DNA of 64,000 nucleotides from Yamagishiella unicocca (Eukaryota > Chlorophyta > Chlorophyceae > Chlamydomonadales > Volvocaceae), in contig BDSL01000024.1 in NCBI GenBank assembly GCA_003116995.1, forward strand, positions 124,001 to 188,000, read 5' to 3'. A program made the translations under genes and the position numbers. Below, piece after piece: positions 10,954-23,386 of this stretch. A model generated the notes under the pieces. That model ran no database searches. It saw only the letters and a program-made list of their open reading frames with translations, and had not been told where the DNA came from. Numbering within the stretch: the stretch's first letter is position 1; each line of letters starts with the position of its first letter.

Positions 10954-13900
10954 ATGAATTCCTTGATCCGTGCCACACGTGCGATTGGATTCTTACAGCC
11001 ACACTCTCAAAGTGCTAGCCTGGGCTCCGCGGTTGCTGCCCAGACAGGTCAGGATGTGTCTCGGAGTGCATTTCCGAAACGCCGCCAGAAGCGCGGTTTC
11101 GAGGCCTAGCCGACCCCTGAGATGCCCGATTGGAATTGTTCCAAGGCGGCGGCAACATGTTAGGTTATCATCGTCTGGCGGTTCGGTTCTGTGTTCAGGC
11201 GTGCGCACAATGGCGACCAAAATCGCGGTTGCCAACCCAGTGGTGGACCTGGACGGTGATGAGATGACGCGAGTCATCTGGCAACAGATCAAGGACAAGG
11301 TGGGCCGTTTGCCTCTTACGAATCGGCTTTTGCTTTTCCGCCATGTCCACTGACCCGATTATTGTTTTCCCGCTGGCAGCTCATCAAGCCTTACCTGGAC
11401 CTGAAGATCATTTACTTTGATCTCGGCCTGCCCAACCGCGACAAGACCAACGACAAAGTGACGGAGGATGCTGCATACGCCATCAAGGTGAGCGCAAAGC
11501 CACAGAGCCATAGGGCTGAACTGCTCGCAACACGCAATCGCTGTACCTGCCTATCGTAGCTTCAGCCCTGGGCAAGCGCTGTGTTGGGTACACAGCAGTT
11601 GCTAACATTTCTCTGCGTGTGTTTCGGAACCCCACCGTCGCGGGTCGATGCAGCCCATTACCGCATGGTGGTCAGGCGACCCGTATTCTGTACGCCGATG
11701 CCCCAACCCCTGACTGTATCCACAGGAGTACAACGTTGGCATCAAGTGCGCCACGATCACCCCCGACGAAGCGCGCGTGAAGGAGTTTGGGCTCAAGAAG
11801 GTGCGCTGCCTGCACGTGTCTCCTCGGCGTTGGCGTTTAAGAGGTGCAAGGTAGAAGGGCAGGGCATGATGCGGTATCCGCTCACGTCTAGGCATCCTCA
11901 GCTTCGGCCGAACGGGGCTGCTGCGAACAGCACAGTGCGTTGGGAGGATTGCCGGGCGGCCGCAACAACCAAGGGGACGATTCGGGATGTGGGTCAGGGC
12001 GTTGGATGTTGGTGGTGGTCCTAAGTGGAGGATGTGCAAGTGGAGGATGTGCTTTCATCAAGGCGCCTTCGCGCGCTCCCTGCCACACGGGCGCTTGGTG
12101 ATTGGCGATGTGGGTTGGGCTGGCCGTCTCCTCTTCATCCTGGTCCGTAGGTTGGGACGTCGCATGCTTCCTAGGGGCGTCGAGGGGAGGCCCATGTGCA
12201 GTCCCACAGGCTAGTCACCTGGGTCGGTCCAGGGGTGGTGGCGCCGCCAAAGCGGGCAACTGCACAAACGTGTGTCGAGCAGCAGCTGGGCTCTTGAGCC
12301 GCCTAGTCGAAGACCGGGGGTGAGAGGGGGGTCGACCGTGGGTCGGTCGGAAGGCGCAACCCTCTTCACGGTACATGTGGGAACGTCCTCCACCCCTTTG
12401 CCGCCTGGTACGACAGCGGCCGGCCCGGCGACGTGGATCGGAAGTCGGTAGTCGGTAGTCATGTCGGTGGCATCAGGAGGGCACTTGGTAACGTAGCGTA
12501 GCAGAGCAGGGGGTGGGCGCCGTAGGCGCCCGTTGCGCGCACCCCGCCGCCCCGCCGCGTCACGCAGCCTTGTTGGGCAGCAGTCAGTTAAGGCGCGTGC
12601 AAGCTTGCCTTAATAGAAGAGTGAGGCCCAGAGACTCGTTACTGTCTCTTACTCTGTTGGCGGGGTCGCCCTCCCATCCCGACTCCGACAGGCCGCCTCC
12701 GCAGGTTTGCCGGTAGTCAGTTCCAGTGCTCCAGCATGCGCCCACAAAATTGGTGTCCGACGACCATGCGCCATCTATCCTGTCACGTTGCGTAAAACGG
12801 TTTTTATGCACCCTCCCCCTGCTGCTGCTGCCGCTGCTGCTCCCGCTGCTGCCGGTGTGCAGATGTGGAAGAGCCCTAACGGCACCATCCGCAACATCCT
12901 CAACGGCACCGTCTTCCGGGAACCCATCGTCATCTCCAACATACCGCGTATCGTGCCCGGCTGGACCAAGCCCATCGTCGTGGGCAGGTGGGCGGCTGGG
13001 GCCGCCAGGGCCGAGCGGGGAGTGCGTGAGAGGGGTGGGGGCGGTTGGGGGTGTGCTGTGCGCTGAGCCGCTGACGCTGGAGGGCGGGGTACCGTTCCAA
13101 TGGGGGTAATGGGGTGGGCGGTTTGGGGGCGCTACTGAGGAGGAGGAGATGAAGTTCTAAGGAGGTGAAGTTCTAAGGAGGTGAAGTTCTAAGGAATGTG
13201 ATGGTATGCGTGCGCATAGGAGGGCGAGCTGCGCTTACTGGCAGGGATTAGGCGAGAGGAGGAGGGTCGCGTTGTGCTGGGTGATTGATGATCCCATGCC
13301 GCGCGCGACTAGCATCTACTGGTGATTGCACGGTAGCTTACAGCACGCAAGGCACGACCCACGCAAGGCACGACCCGAAGCAGGGTGTGTGTGTGTGTGT
13401 ATATGTGTGCAAAACGACGCACCGGGTGACCCCAAGATCTGGGTCTGGATCTAGATCTGTCCTTAAGCCAGGATCCCAAATCGGCCCACGAGGCTGCGCT
13501 GCGCCGCCTACCGATATGTCGGTCACCCCCCCCCTCCGGGATGTCTTCCCCCAACCCCCCTCGTGCCCCGCAGGCACGCGTTCGGCGACCAGTACAAGGC
13601 CACTGACTTCGTGGTGGACGGCCCCGGCAAGCTGGAGATGATCTTCACCCCGGCATCAGGTGGCGACACCAGGAAGTTCGAGGTGTACAACTTCGAGGTG
13701 GGCAGCGGGGCGGGGGAGGTTTAGGGCTTTTGGGACAGCGGAGCGGCGGGAGCCGGGGAGCGGGGTGGGGGCGCGCTGGGCGCTGATGCTGGAGGGCTGG
13801 GTATCGTTCCATGGCGGACGAAAGGGGGATCGAGCTCAGCAGCTGCTGCGGACGCTGCCGGCGGCTTGTGGGTTTTCCGGCTCCAAAGCTCCCGCCAGGT

Positions 13901-16900
13901 CCGAGGGTGTCGTATCTTGATTCTCGCAGCCCGCCAGCACCCCGGCAGCCCGCCAAGCAGCGGAACCCCACATCGCATCCTAACAGCCTCTTCCACCCTT
14001 GGACTTCCCCCCACATCGCTTAGGGCCCGGGTGTGGCCATGGGCATGTACAACACGGAGGAGTCTATCCGCGGCTTCGCCAGCTCCTGCTTCGAGTACGC
14101 GCTGCAGAAGAAGTGGCCGCTGTACCTGTCCACCAAGAACACCATCCTCAAGGCGTACGACGGCAGGTGGGGGCGGACGCTGCGGAGCCGGGGCAGGAGG
14201 CGATGTGGGTCGCGACGATAAGGGGTCGCGATGGCGGAGAGGGGTCGCGACGACGGAGAGGGGTTCGAGGAAGACCCGTGGATGCCCGAAGAAACCGTTT
14301 AAAACAGACGTTTTGAGAGGGGTGGGGTGAGACGGAGAGGGGTGGGCTGGCCTGGGCTGGGGCCCGGCCACACTGGCGGCTCACGTCGGGGGGGATGGGG
14401 GATGAGGGCTGGGTGCCGTGACGAGTGAGGGAGGCCGCGTGTGTGCTGGGGTGACGTCTGTTGGGTTGTTCCGTCGAAACGCTTTCCTCCTCTCGTTGTT
14501 GTTGTTGGTGGTGGGTCTGTCGGGCAGCTCCGAGAGAGTGGGCTCACGCACTGCACACGGGACAGCACGAACGAGCGCCTCACAATCGTCCCTGGGCTGC
14601 GCCTCAACTCGTCCCTGGGCCGTGCCTCAACTCGTCCCTGGGCTGTACCTCAACTCGTCCCTGGGCCGTACCTCAACTCGTCCCTGGGCCGTACCTCAAC
14701 TCGTCCCTGGGCCGTACCTCAACTCGTCCCTGGGCCGTACCTCACTCGTCCCAGGGCCGTACCTCAACTCGTCCCTGGGCCGTACCTCACTCGTCCCTTG
14801 GCCGTACCTCACCCCCCTGCGTGTGCTGCGGCGCACTTGCCCCTGGCGGCGCTCTCCTCACGACTGCGGCCCCTTACCTCGGGAGTCATGCCGCAGGGTA
14901 GGGGTTTTCTTTGAAATCCGCGGTGTGACGCCTCACCCCCGAAACCCCCCACCGCAGGTTCCTGCAGGTGTTCGCCGAGACGTACGAGGCGCACTACAAG
15001 CAGCAGTACGAGGCGAACGGCATCTGGTACGAGCACCGCCTGATTGACGACATGGTGGCGCAGGTGCGGCGGCGGCGGTCGCGGCGGCGGCGGGGGATTG
15101 CGGGTTTGCGGGTTTTGGGCGGTCGGCGGGGATGAGCGTGAATACTGGAGGGTCGGCGGGGATGAGCGTGGATACTCGGTGACTCCCTGCAACACTCGGG
15201 GGCGCACTACATGCTGCGGTTCGCTCCCTCCCAGTGTTCTATGCTACTGCGGAGGGGTACGAGGGGAGCAGCTGGGAGGACTCGCGTCGCTCCTGGGGGG
15301 CCGGCAATGTGACGGGCGGTGGTCCTTTTTCGCAAGAGTCGACAACCAGCGACCAGGCCGGCAGCCAGCTGCCACCTTTGCAGCCCTCCAGCTGCCGATT
15401 AGGCGCAGATCGCCACACACAGCCGCAACACATTCCTTCTTCCTGCCGTACCTTTCTCCTCGCAAACATACCTATCTACCGAGCTCCCTACTCCGTTTGT
15501 CTCTGTTCACCGCCACCCACCCACCCACCCACCCACCCACACCTGCAGCCCTAAGGATCCACCCACCCAACCACCCGCTGCTCTCCCTCCGCCCCCGCAG
15601 GCTCTCAAGTCCAACGGCGGCTTCGTGTGGGCCTGCAAGAACTACGACGGTGACGTGCAGTCGGACATCGTGGCGCAGGGCTACGGCTCGCTGGGCCTTA
15701 TGACCAGCGTCCTCGTCACGCCGGACGGCAAGACGGTGGAGGCCGAGGCGGCGCACGGTAAGGAAAGGGTGATGGTGGGGGCGGGGGGGGGGTGTATGAA
15801 CCGTTTTGGGGGCGGGGGGATGGGGGCGGGGGGGGGGGTGTATAAACCGTTTTGGGGGCGGGGGGATGGGGGCGGGGGGGATGAGAGGGCTCGCTGCCGT
15901 GTGCGGGTCAGAGCTCGTCTTTAGCAGCTGGGATCGAGGTCCAATCCAGTCCAGCCCCTACTACGCTACTAGGTACCAACCCAGCCGTCGTTATCGTTAT
16001 TATTATTATTACAAACCCAGCCTCGTCAGCCTCGACTCGTGCGGCTCCACATCCATCCTGACGATGGCGAGAGCACGCCTGCACCTCGCTGTGGACATCC
16101 ATCGCAACCCCACCCCCTTCGGACCTGTCGCCCCGTCTTCTTTCTACCCGACCGCCTAGCTGCGCCATTGCACCTTTCCTAACCACATATCTGCGCTCCC
16201 ACCTCCCCCCCCCGACCCCGACCCCATCCCTGCGCCCCCGACCCCGACCTCATCTCCGAGCCTCCGACACCACCCCCGCGCCCCCACCCCCGGCCCTGCC
16301 CCTTTTCGGCATGCGCACTCAACCGCGAGTCCGAAACCTGCCCACCAGCTAGTTTCTGCCCTCCGTTTCCTGTTTCATGTAACCGGGTCTACTCACCCGT
16401 CCCCCCCTCGCCAGGCACCGTGACCCGCCACTGGCGTGAGTACCAGAAGGGCAAGCCCACCAGCACCAACCCCGTGGCCTCCATCTTCGCCTGGACTCGC
16501 GGCCTGGCGCACCGCGGAAAGCTCGACAACAACGCGCAGCTCATCCAGTGGTGCCACGTGAGTGCGCCGGGGGGGGGGGGGGATGACGGCGGGTGGGGTG
16601 AGTTGTAGCTGTGGCGGGGAGGGGTTAGGATTGTGTCGGGGAGGGCGGTTGTGGCGGAAAGGCCGTGAGGGCTGTGCGGGCGTCCGCTGTTGGTACCGAG
16701 TGGGTGCGAGCGCTGTCTCTGTGTACTGTTCTGGGTTTCCAGCTGTCTGGACAGTGAGTCGCTCGTGCGGTAAATCAGGGGCCTAACGAAGGGCGGACGT
16801 CCTGGTAACTACGTGCGGCAATAAGGCTTTTTGCAGCGATTTGGCTTTTTGCAGCAATGTGGCTTTTTGCAGCAATAGGGCGGTATCCGGGGTTGGGTGC

Positions 16901-17397
16901 TTGCAGTTTGCGGTTATACTCGGTGCACCCAACCACGACGGCCGCCCTAGTTGTGTACGTCTTGTCAGTGATGGGAAAGGGTCGGAAAGGGTCGGCTTCC
17001 TAGCCAATGCCGACCCACGGGCTCTCGTCACAGACCCATGGTCCCATATGTCGCGTGCGCGCATGTAGCGGGGTAGTTCCCGGTCAGCTCTCGCTCGACG
17101 CCGTCGTTCCGCGCCACCCCCTCCCTGCCGCTTACCCGTTCCCCCCACGCCGTCCACCCCCCACCCCCTCCCCCTCCCAACCGCCAACCCCCAACCCCAA
17201 CCCCCAACCCACCCTCTCCCCCTCAGGACCTGGAGGCTGCCGTGGTTGAGACCATCGAGGCGGGCCACGTCACCAAGGACCTGGCCATCTGCATGCACGG
17301 CACCACCAAGGTCACCCCCGACCAGTACCTCAACACCGAGCCCTTCATGGACGCCATCGCGGCAACATTTGCACGCAAGCGCGGCGGCGCAAAGTGA
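10954..17397 (+). CDS. IDH: NADP-dependent isocitrate dehydrogenase (11 exons)
   Basis: Catalyses isocitrate + NADP+ to 2-oxoglutarate + CO2 + NADPH. Exons: 10954-11047, 11199-11299, 11380-11487, 11726-11800, 12863-12987, 13574-13697, 14024-14166, 14958-15063, 15601-15757, 16415-16557, 17227-17397. All introns are GT-AG and all phases agree, giving 448 residues. Residues 1-35 ([13 protein letters not shown]...) form a basic, hydroxyl-rich presequence typical of mitochondrial import; the conserved body starts [19 protein letters not shown]. Visible family landmarks are [19 protein letters not shown] (substrate loop), the metal-binding DDMVAQ and [10 protein letters not shown] segments, and [15 protein letters not shown] (cofactor side). 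The eukaryotic homodimeric type is clear from the sequence; the compartment is inferred. Dispersed intron modules shared with POLA1 lie in introns 4, 7, 8, 9 and others. Confidence 0.97.
12683..12825 (+). repeat. Dispersed intron module, long copy (IDH intron 4)
   Basis: This block runs from ctccgacaggccgcctcc through gtgctccagcatgcgcccac to gtaaaacggtttttatgc and ends about 38 bp before exon 5. A closely similar block sits at 38399-38530, next to POLA1 exon 8, and a shorter one at 26168-26250, next to POLA1 exon 28. It is the longest version of the module discussed in the findings. Confidence 0.88.
13146..13196 (+). repeat. Short tandem repeat in IDH intron 5
   Basis: Three near-identical units of gaagttctaaggaggt, with no other signal around them. 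Confidence 0.8.
14598..14815 (+). repeat. 23-bp minisatellite in IDH intron 7
   Basis: About nine or ten units containing ctcaactcgtccctgggcc, two of them shortened to ctcactcgtccc. The period of 23 is not a multiple of 3, so the overlapping open frames here in all phases are repeat artefacts. It lies wholly inside intron 7 (14167-14957). Confidence 0.92.
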
Positions 17398-19372
17398 GGA
17401 GCGAGGTGCGGGAGTTGCGGGAGTTGCGGGGTGATGCTGCTGCCGCTCGCGTGTGGGGTGATGCTGCTGCCGCTCGCCTCGGCCAGCGAATAGCCTCGAG
17501 GGGCGGAGGGTGAGCGAACAGGGGCCGCCGGAGCTGGCTTGGCGCCTCTCCGGTGGCGCCTCGCCTCGTCGCCTGGGTCCAGGGGGGGGAGGATGGAAAC
17601 CCGTGGTATGAAACCAGGTCCCAAGGGGAGTGGGGGTGAGGGTGCGGAGTCCGTGGGGTCCTGGGGTGGCTGGGTGCGATGCTTGGTGTGTTTCGAGAGG
17701 GAGCCCCACACGTGGTGGCGGGGCGGCTAGTCGTGGGATGGGTGGGGCAGTCGCGGGGGCACCTACCGACGGCGACCGTGCGGCCGGCGGTCAGCATCGC
17801 GCGCCCGGTGTCCGGGGGGTATTGTCTCCCTCGTGTGTGCTGGTTGCCTCCCCCCCTGGTGGTGAGCTGCCGCTGCCCGTCCTCACGCCCGTCCGCAGGA
17901 GCAGTGGGCCGCAGGCGCGGCTGTAGAGCGGCTGCAGCGGCAAGCTACAGCCGCCACCGCGCACCTTAGGGTGGCGGTGCTGCCGCTGCTGCTGGCAGTT
18001 GTGCCCGCCGCTACTGGTGGTGCTGCTGTTGGCGCCGATGGCGGTGGTGGATGGTGGTAGTGGTGCAGATGGGGTGAACAAATCGCGGTGATGGGCAGAG
18101 TTGCGGATCGAGGGCGAAGAAAGGAGACAGCCGTGTCCTCGGCTGCATTAACCGAGCGGCACGGGGGCCTTGGCGAATTGGGTTATTCTGTGCACGGTTG
18201 TGTGCAGCCAAGCTGTGTGAGTAAGTAAGATGGGCTCGGGGCGCCCCGGGGGGGCTTTTGCCCCAGGCCGCTGTCGGGGCCGCCCCGTCGCCGTGAGGCT
18301 TGTCGTATTGTGGTACTACATGTACGGCACGCTGATGTCGTCAGGGAGGGGGGCTCGGGAGCTGCTGCTGCTGCTGCTGCTGCTGTCATCTAATGCAGCA
18401 GTCGGCGCGCCGGGGCCGGCTGGATTAACTATGCGCGTATTCATTTCGTTGCGCACTGGTCTCCCTCGCATTCAATAATGGTGATGACGTTCATGACGGC
18501 GTGCTTTCTGGTGCTTTGGGGCGTGTCTTGTTTAGGCAACAACCGGAATATGGGAGAACGGCCCCCCGCGCCCTGCCCGACCCGACCCGGCCTGTCCTGT
18601 TGTGTCTTGTCCCGACCCGTCCTGGCCAAACTCTCGGCCTCGTTCGGGCCTTATTGGCAACGGAGGGCGTGGGCGCGGATGGAAAGTGCGGATGCGTGTA
18701 GAAGGAGAAGGGCTGCGGTCAAAGCTCCGGAACCGAGCCTGTTGTGACCCCGCCCAGATATGCTGAGGCTGTGATGCTGTAAGCTTGCTTATGCAACGAC
18801 AACGCCTGGGCCCTCTCTGATCGGGATTGCAGGCAGCTGCTGCTGGTTGACGCCGGGGTCTCGCTCAGGGAAACAGTGCTGGACTGTCGCACACTGATAC
18901 AGCTGAACCGCGTTTCACCTGCAACCTCACGGCGCAGCGACCCACGGGTCGATGCCAAGCTGATAATGCACTGCAGCACCTACCTCACCACAACTGATGG
19001 GATACCGGAGGCATAGTTAGGCGGTGGTGGCTTGTGCATCTTGAGAGGTTTCACACGTTATGACAGGGACAATTCAAACCGCGGCTCCCAGCTGTCACTC
19101 AAAACAGGCACGGCATCTGATGCGTTTGCTTGCAGCGGACCCACTAGCCACTACATATTCGCACCCTCCCGCATGCATAGTTTATCCATCTGAGACCGTG
19201 CACCATAAGAAATTAAGAATATATCATATTACAGGGTTCCAAGGTTTACGACTGATACACGTATCCGTCCCGCGCATCAAGCTTCTTCGCGAGCATCGCT
19301 CCCAGGTGCCTCATCGGGGGCTCGTACCGCCTCGACAGCCGCAGCAGGTCCCGACCCAGCAGCAGCAGGAGG
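17398..19372 (+). other. Intergenic, IDH 3' flank
   Basis: Holds a CTG run (18361-18384) and a TGTAA at 18778-18782 that could end the IDH transcript, although that implies a long 3' UTR of about 1.4 kb. A protein-like stretch lies at about 18831-19016 (VDAGVSLRETVLDCRTL and onward to TAG) with no supported start or partner exon. Nothing else is recognised. Confidence 0.45.
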
Positions 19373-21040
19373 ATGCTGCCCCGCCTGGTGTCGCTCAAGG
19401 GGGGCGCCCTGCTGGCCGTCCTCGCCGCCCTGGCCGCGGCAGCGGTCCACGCCAGCGGCGATGCGGGTGCGGCGGGCGGGCGGTGGCGATGGGGGCCGCG
19501 CCGGGCGACCGGGGAAGGGGGCATGAGGCCTTAAGGCCGGGCATAAGGCCCTGACGCCGGCGGCGTGACGTGGGTGGAACCACCTTGTGGGCCTGATGCG
19601 CAGCCGGCAGGCGCGGCGTGACCCACCAGAGACACTGCTGACCGGCGCCAGAAAGGCCGGGGTGGGAGCTCTTGGTCAGGGTGGGAGCTACCAGCAGCTA
19701 GCACACAAGGGGCGTCATAGGGGCCGAGGATGGAGGGAGGGCGGCTGAGGGACGCGAAATGGGTGCAAAGGGGAAACTGCACATGGGGGTTACGGACCGA
19801 ACGGTAGCTTGAGGGAGGGACCGGATGCAGCGGCAAGACAGTGCAACGTAAGGTAAGGTACGCAACGTAAGATAGCATGGAAGACGAAAGTACGAAATGG
19901 GGCACACGTCTCCAAACGTTTCCTGAATCTGTTTTACTTTTCAGTGCAGCCGACCCACGGGTCCCCTCACACACACCTCTGCTTGCTAACCCGATCCCTC
20001 CTCTCCCCCCCCCCACCTCCTCTACCCCCCTCCTCCTCTCCTCCCCCTCCTCCTCCTCTCCTCCCCCTCCTCGTCTCCTCCCCCGTCTCCTCTACCCCCC
20101 TCCTCCCCTGTTGTGGCGACATACGCTGCCAGAATCACAACATCCTCCCTCCTCCTCTTGCCCACCCCTGTCCTCCTGCCAACAGGCACCGGCGTCGGCG
20201 GCGTCATCGGGGGTGGGCCGCGGGGGGAGGGTGCCCTGGGGCGGCTGCGGCGGCTGCTGTCGGGTCCAGGCCTGGTGCTGGCGCCACCGTGCGTGTCCCG
20301 CTTCGTGGCCTGCACCTCCACACGCAAGTTCGACGGCAGGTACGGCGCCACGTTTCACACGCATGACGTCATGCGGCATGACATAACACGTGACCCTCAT
20401 CACCACAGCACGCATCGCAAACACGCGGGGCAGCCTTTGCCGAGGGAGGGGGTGGATGGATAGTTGGGCGGCGGACACGCGGCAGCTCTTGCGCCGCTTG
20501 CCAATCGAATCATCAGATCATCAGATCGTCAGGAGCTCAGGGCACCGTTTCGCGGCTGCCGTTTGCCGTCGAGCTGATGCGCATGTCGTACCTGTCGTAC
20601 ATGCGTCTCGCGCCTGGCTGCATGCCCGCCTCACACACCCGACCTGTGTGCCGCGCTGCCGCTACACCCCCCCCCATCTCGCTGCTACACTTCGCAAGTC
20701 GAGTTACCGGTTCTTTTATGTACCCCCCCCCACTTCTGCGGGTTTCCTCCCATTCCTCATACCCCACCGCTGCCGCCCGAACCGACGCTGCAGGGTTAAG
20801 TGGTCGACGGTGACGGCGGAGGGGCCCGCGGAAGGCGGCGCGGCGCCCGCCGGCGGTGGCGGCGGCGGTGGTGGCGGCCTCGGCCTTGGTCTTGGCGGCC
20901 TCGGCCTGGGTGGCGGCGGCCTCATTGGCGGCGGCGGCGGCGGCGGCTTCTTGGGGGGCGGCGGACTGGGCGGTTTAGGCGGGGGAAACATTGCGCGGGG
21001 GCTGGGCGGCGCCGCCGTTCCAACGGGCACCGGCGGCTAA
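19373..21040 (+). CDS. Probable small secreted glycine-rich protein (4 exons)
   Basis: ATG 19373 starts a classic signal peptide: a short basic head, MLPRLVSLK, then GGALLAVLAALAAAA ending VHA-S. Proposed exons are 19373-19466, 20186-20339, 20525-20647 and 20794-21040; all are GT-AG with matching phases (1, 2, 2), giving 205 residues. After the signal comes a short Gly stretch, a middle part with four Cys (PPCVSRFVACTS ... APGCMPASH), and a tail of about 60 residues that is nearly all Gly/Leu/Ile/Phe (LGLGLGGLGLGGGG type). Glycine-rich secreted proteins are common in algal walls and matrix; a wall role is only inferred. The family is not recognised. Exon 1 to exon 2 is the least certain join. 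TGTAA at 21541-21545 is a candidate poly(A) signal. Intron 3 holds a copy of the dispersed module (20695-20731). Confidence 0.55.
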
Positions 21041-21740
21041 GTGCCGGCGATTACCATGACTCCTTCCGTCTGGGGCTGGTGTCTAAACTCCGGGAAGCGA
21101 GTAACGTGTTGAACTGGCGGGGATACCGTGTTTTACTGACGGACGGCACTACGGCACTACGGCACTACAGCACCGCAACGGGGGGGTGAATCGACCGCGG
21201 ACCTCCCGGCCGTATGTGTCCCGTGAAGGTCGGCTGTAGCAGTCGACCTAGCAGTCGACCCGGGTCCAGCAGATCTGTCTGACGGGCGTCATACGCACTC
21301 ATACGCACGGGGGATGTCGTACCCTGGGCACTACGAGGATGGGTCGGAAATGGACATCCGCTTGCAAGACCTTTTCTCTATAAGGCGTAGTACATACAAC
21401 AGCGGGGGGAAGTGCTGTTGGTGCCATGAGGAGTGCGTGCCTGGAGGGTGCTCCGTACGACGTACGGCAGAGCGGCTGGACGAACCTTTGCAATTAGGCT
21501 TGGCGACATGCACGGCAACGCACGAACGGTGCAGCGCTTCTGTAACGACCCGGCGCCACGTCCCACCGACCCTCGGGCCGCCGCTTCCAACCGCTCAAAT
21601 CCCCCATAACGTGAACTGCAACGGGCGGACGGATGACGCAGCTGCAGCCGCACCCGGCCCAATTGTCGTACAACGTGGGGGCCGGCCCCCTCCTGCGCGT
21701 CCGAAAGTTATTCGTCGGCTGGTTTCTGCCTTCCGTTTCC

Positions 21741-22146
21741 TATGTCATGTAACCGGGCCATGTCATGTAACCGGGCCACGTCATGTAACCGGGCCAGGTC
21801 ATGTAACCGGGCCATGTCATGTAACCGGGCCACGTCATGTAACCGGGCCAGGTCATGTAACCGGGCCACGTCATGTAACCGGGCCATGTCATGTAACCGG
21901 GCCATGTCATGTAATCGGGCCAGGTCATGTAACCGGGCCATGTCATGTAACCGGGCCACGTCATGTAACCGGGCCATGTCATGTAACCGGGCCATGTCAT
22001 GTAACCGGGCCATGTCATGTAACCGGGCCATGTCATGTAATCGGGCCAGGTCATGTAACCGGGCCATGTCATGTAACCGGGCCACGTCATGTAACCGGGC
22101 CAGGTCATGTAACCGGGCCTGTCATGTAACCGGGCCAGGTCATGTA
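21741..22146 (+). repeat. 18-bp tandem array, about 22 units, TGTAA in each
   Basis: Unit catgtaaccgggccatgt with c/t and g/t variants (cacgt, caggt, aatcgg). The array begins directly after ttccgtttcctatgt, which is the lead-in of the dispersed intron module, so the array is a tandem expansion of that module. The period is 18, so each frame gives a constant hexapeptide repeat on both strands; these frames are not coding. It lies between the convergent secreted-protein and POLA1 genes. Confidence 0.93.
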
Positions 22147-23386
22147 GGTACCATGTAGGCACCCTCCCCTGTGTCAACCTACCGACCCCCACCCAGGGGC
22201 GGCCCGCTGTGCCGCTGAGCGCTGCCATCGCATGTCGGGCTTGCCGGCGACGACGTGGCTTCACCCCCTTGCTTGCGGAGGCCACCAATGGGCGGCTCAG
22301 CCGGCTGAGTGCCCTTGCCAGGTGCAGCTCATGACCCAACCCGCTCGCCGACAAACGGTGAGGAAGCTCCAGAGGCGTGTGTGCACACGGAAATCCAACA
22401 TGGAACACGAAGACCAGCCCGTGGTTCTGGAGCGGTATCGTGCTCCAACACCCACTTACATGGCTAACAGCTGGAGAAAACAGGCATCGCCGCCAACTTT
22501 GTACATTTGGCTCAAGAGCGGTTAGCGCAACGCCAGCTCGCCTAGCTCGCCTAGAGTTGGGGCAGATGCAGCGAGCTAGGGCAAGGCGACTCTCCAAGGG
22601 TCGACACCAAGACTCCTGGCCACACAACACAGCACACCCTAAGCAGGAACCGGACACCCGGTCGGGATTCCTTTTTTTGGGGGGCCTCCATACCGTATCT
22701 CCATTCCCGCACGGTCGCCGAGCGTGCACCAGGACGGCTGACGTAAGGGGTTCGCTGCGGCGCCGACGCTGCCTTGGCAGCGAAGGTGCGCTCGCTAACT
22801 TGACGCGTCCGGTCGAAAGCCCGATTCGGCGGTTGCGGCGGTTGCGCCCTCACAACCAACTTACCGGTACTACGACGCGTGCAGGCATCAACTGCCGCCC
22901 CGCCTAGTAGCGACCAGCTGTCCGCAACCAGCCATGGGGACCCCAGCCCTCCCGCAGATCTGTCTCGTGCTATCCTGCCCTGTCCTGCAATAACGAACCG
23001 AGCTCACACCGCTTACGATTAGTCCGCACCGTGCACGTGCGCGCGGCTTACGATTAGTCCACACACCGTTCGCGCAACCCATCAACTGCACCATCACCGC
23101 GCACGCGCCGCCCTCGACATGCGCCCCCTCCCCTCCCTCCCCTCCCTGGAGAGGCCCCGGAGAGGCGAAAGGCCCGCCAGGCGCTTGACCGGCAGCCAGC
23201 CGAGGGTGCCGCCCAGCGGCGACCTAAACCCCCCAAACCCCGATCACCTGCACGCCTCTCACCACCTTGCACCCCCAAAGTTGGATCGGGTCCCGAAAAC
23301 ACAACTCCTCATTACCCCCCGCCCCCGACAGCGCCCCCCTGCCCCCTCCATGTCCCCGGTGTGCCACCACCACCACCACCACCTCA
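22147..23386. other. Spacer downstream of POLA1
   Basis: No gene is supported. On the minus strand TGTAA occurs at 22460-22456, about 930 nt past the POLA1 stop, a plausible poly(A) signal. Open frames on + (for example 22377-22907) show no recognisable features. Confidence 0.5.

Noticed and set aside
10970..11353. Single 127-residue frame as the IDH start exon
   Set aside because: The spliced form from ATG 10954 gives a better import presequence and perfect phase; kept only as an alternative in the findings.
14418..15047. Overlapping frames on + with [16 protein letters not shown] repeats
   Set aside because: The 23-bp minisatellite in IDH intron 7.
101..22146. CRISPR array
   Set aside because: The tandem repeats here have no unique spacers, and the window is clearly eukaryotic.
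21314..22729. Repetitive open frames on + and - (for example SCNRAM and YMTWPG type repeats)
   Set aside because: Produced by the 18-bp non-coding array; no start context, domain or unique sequence supports translation.
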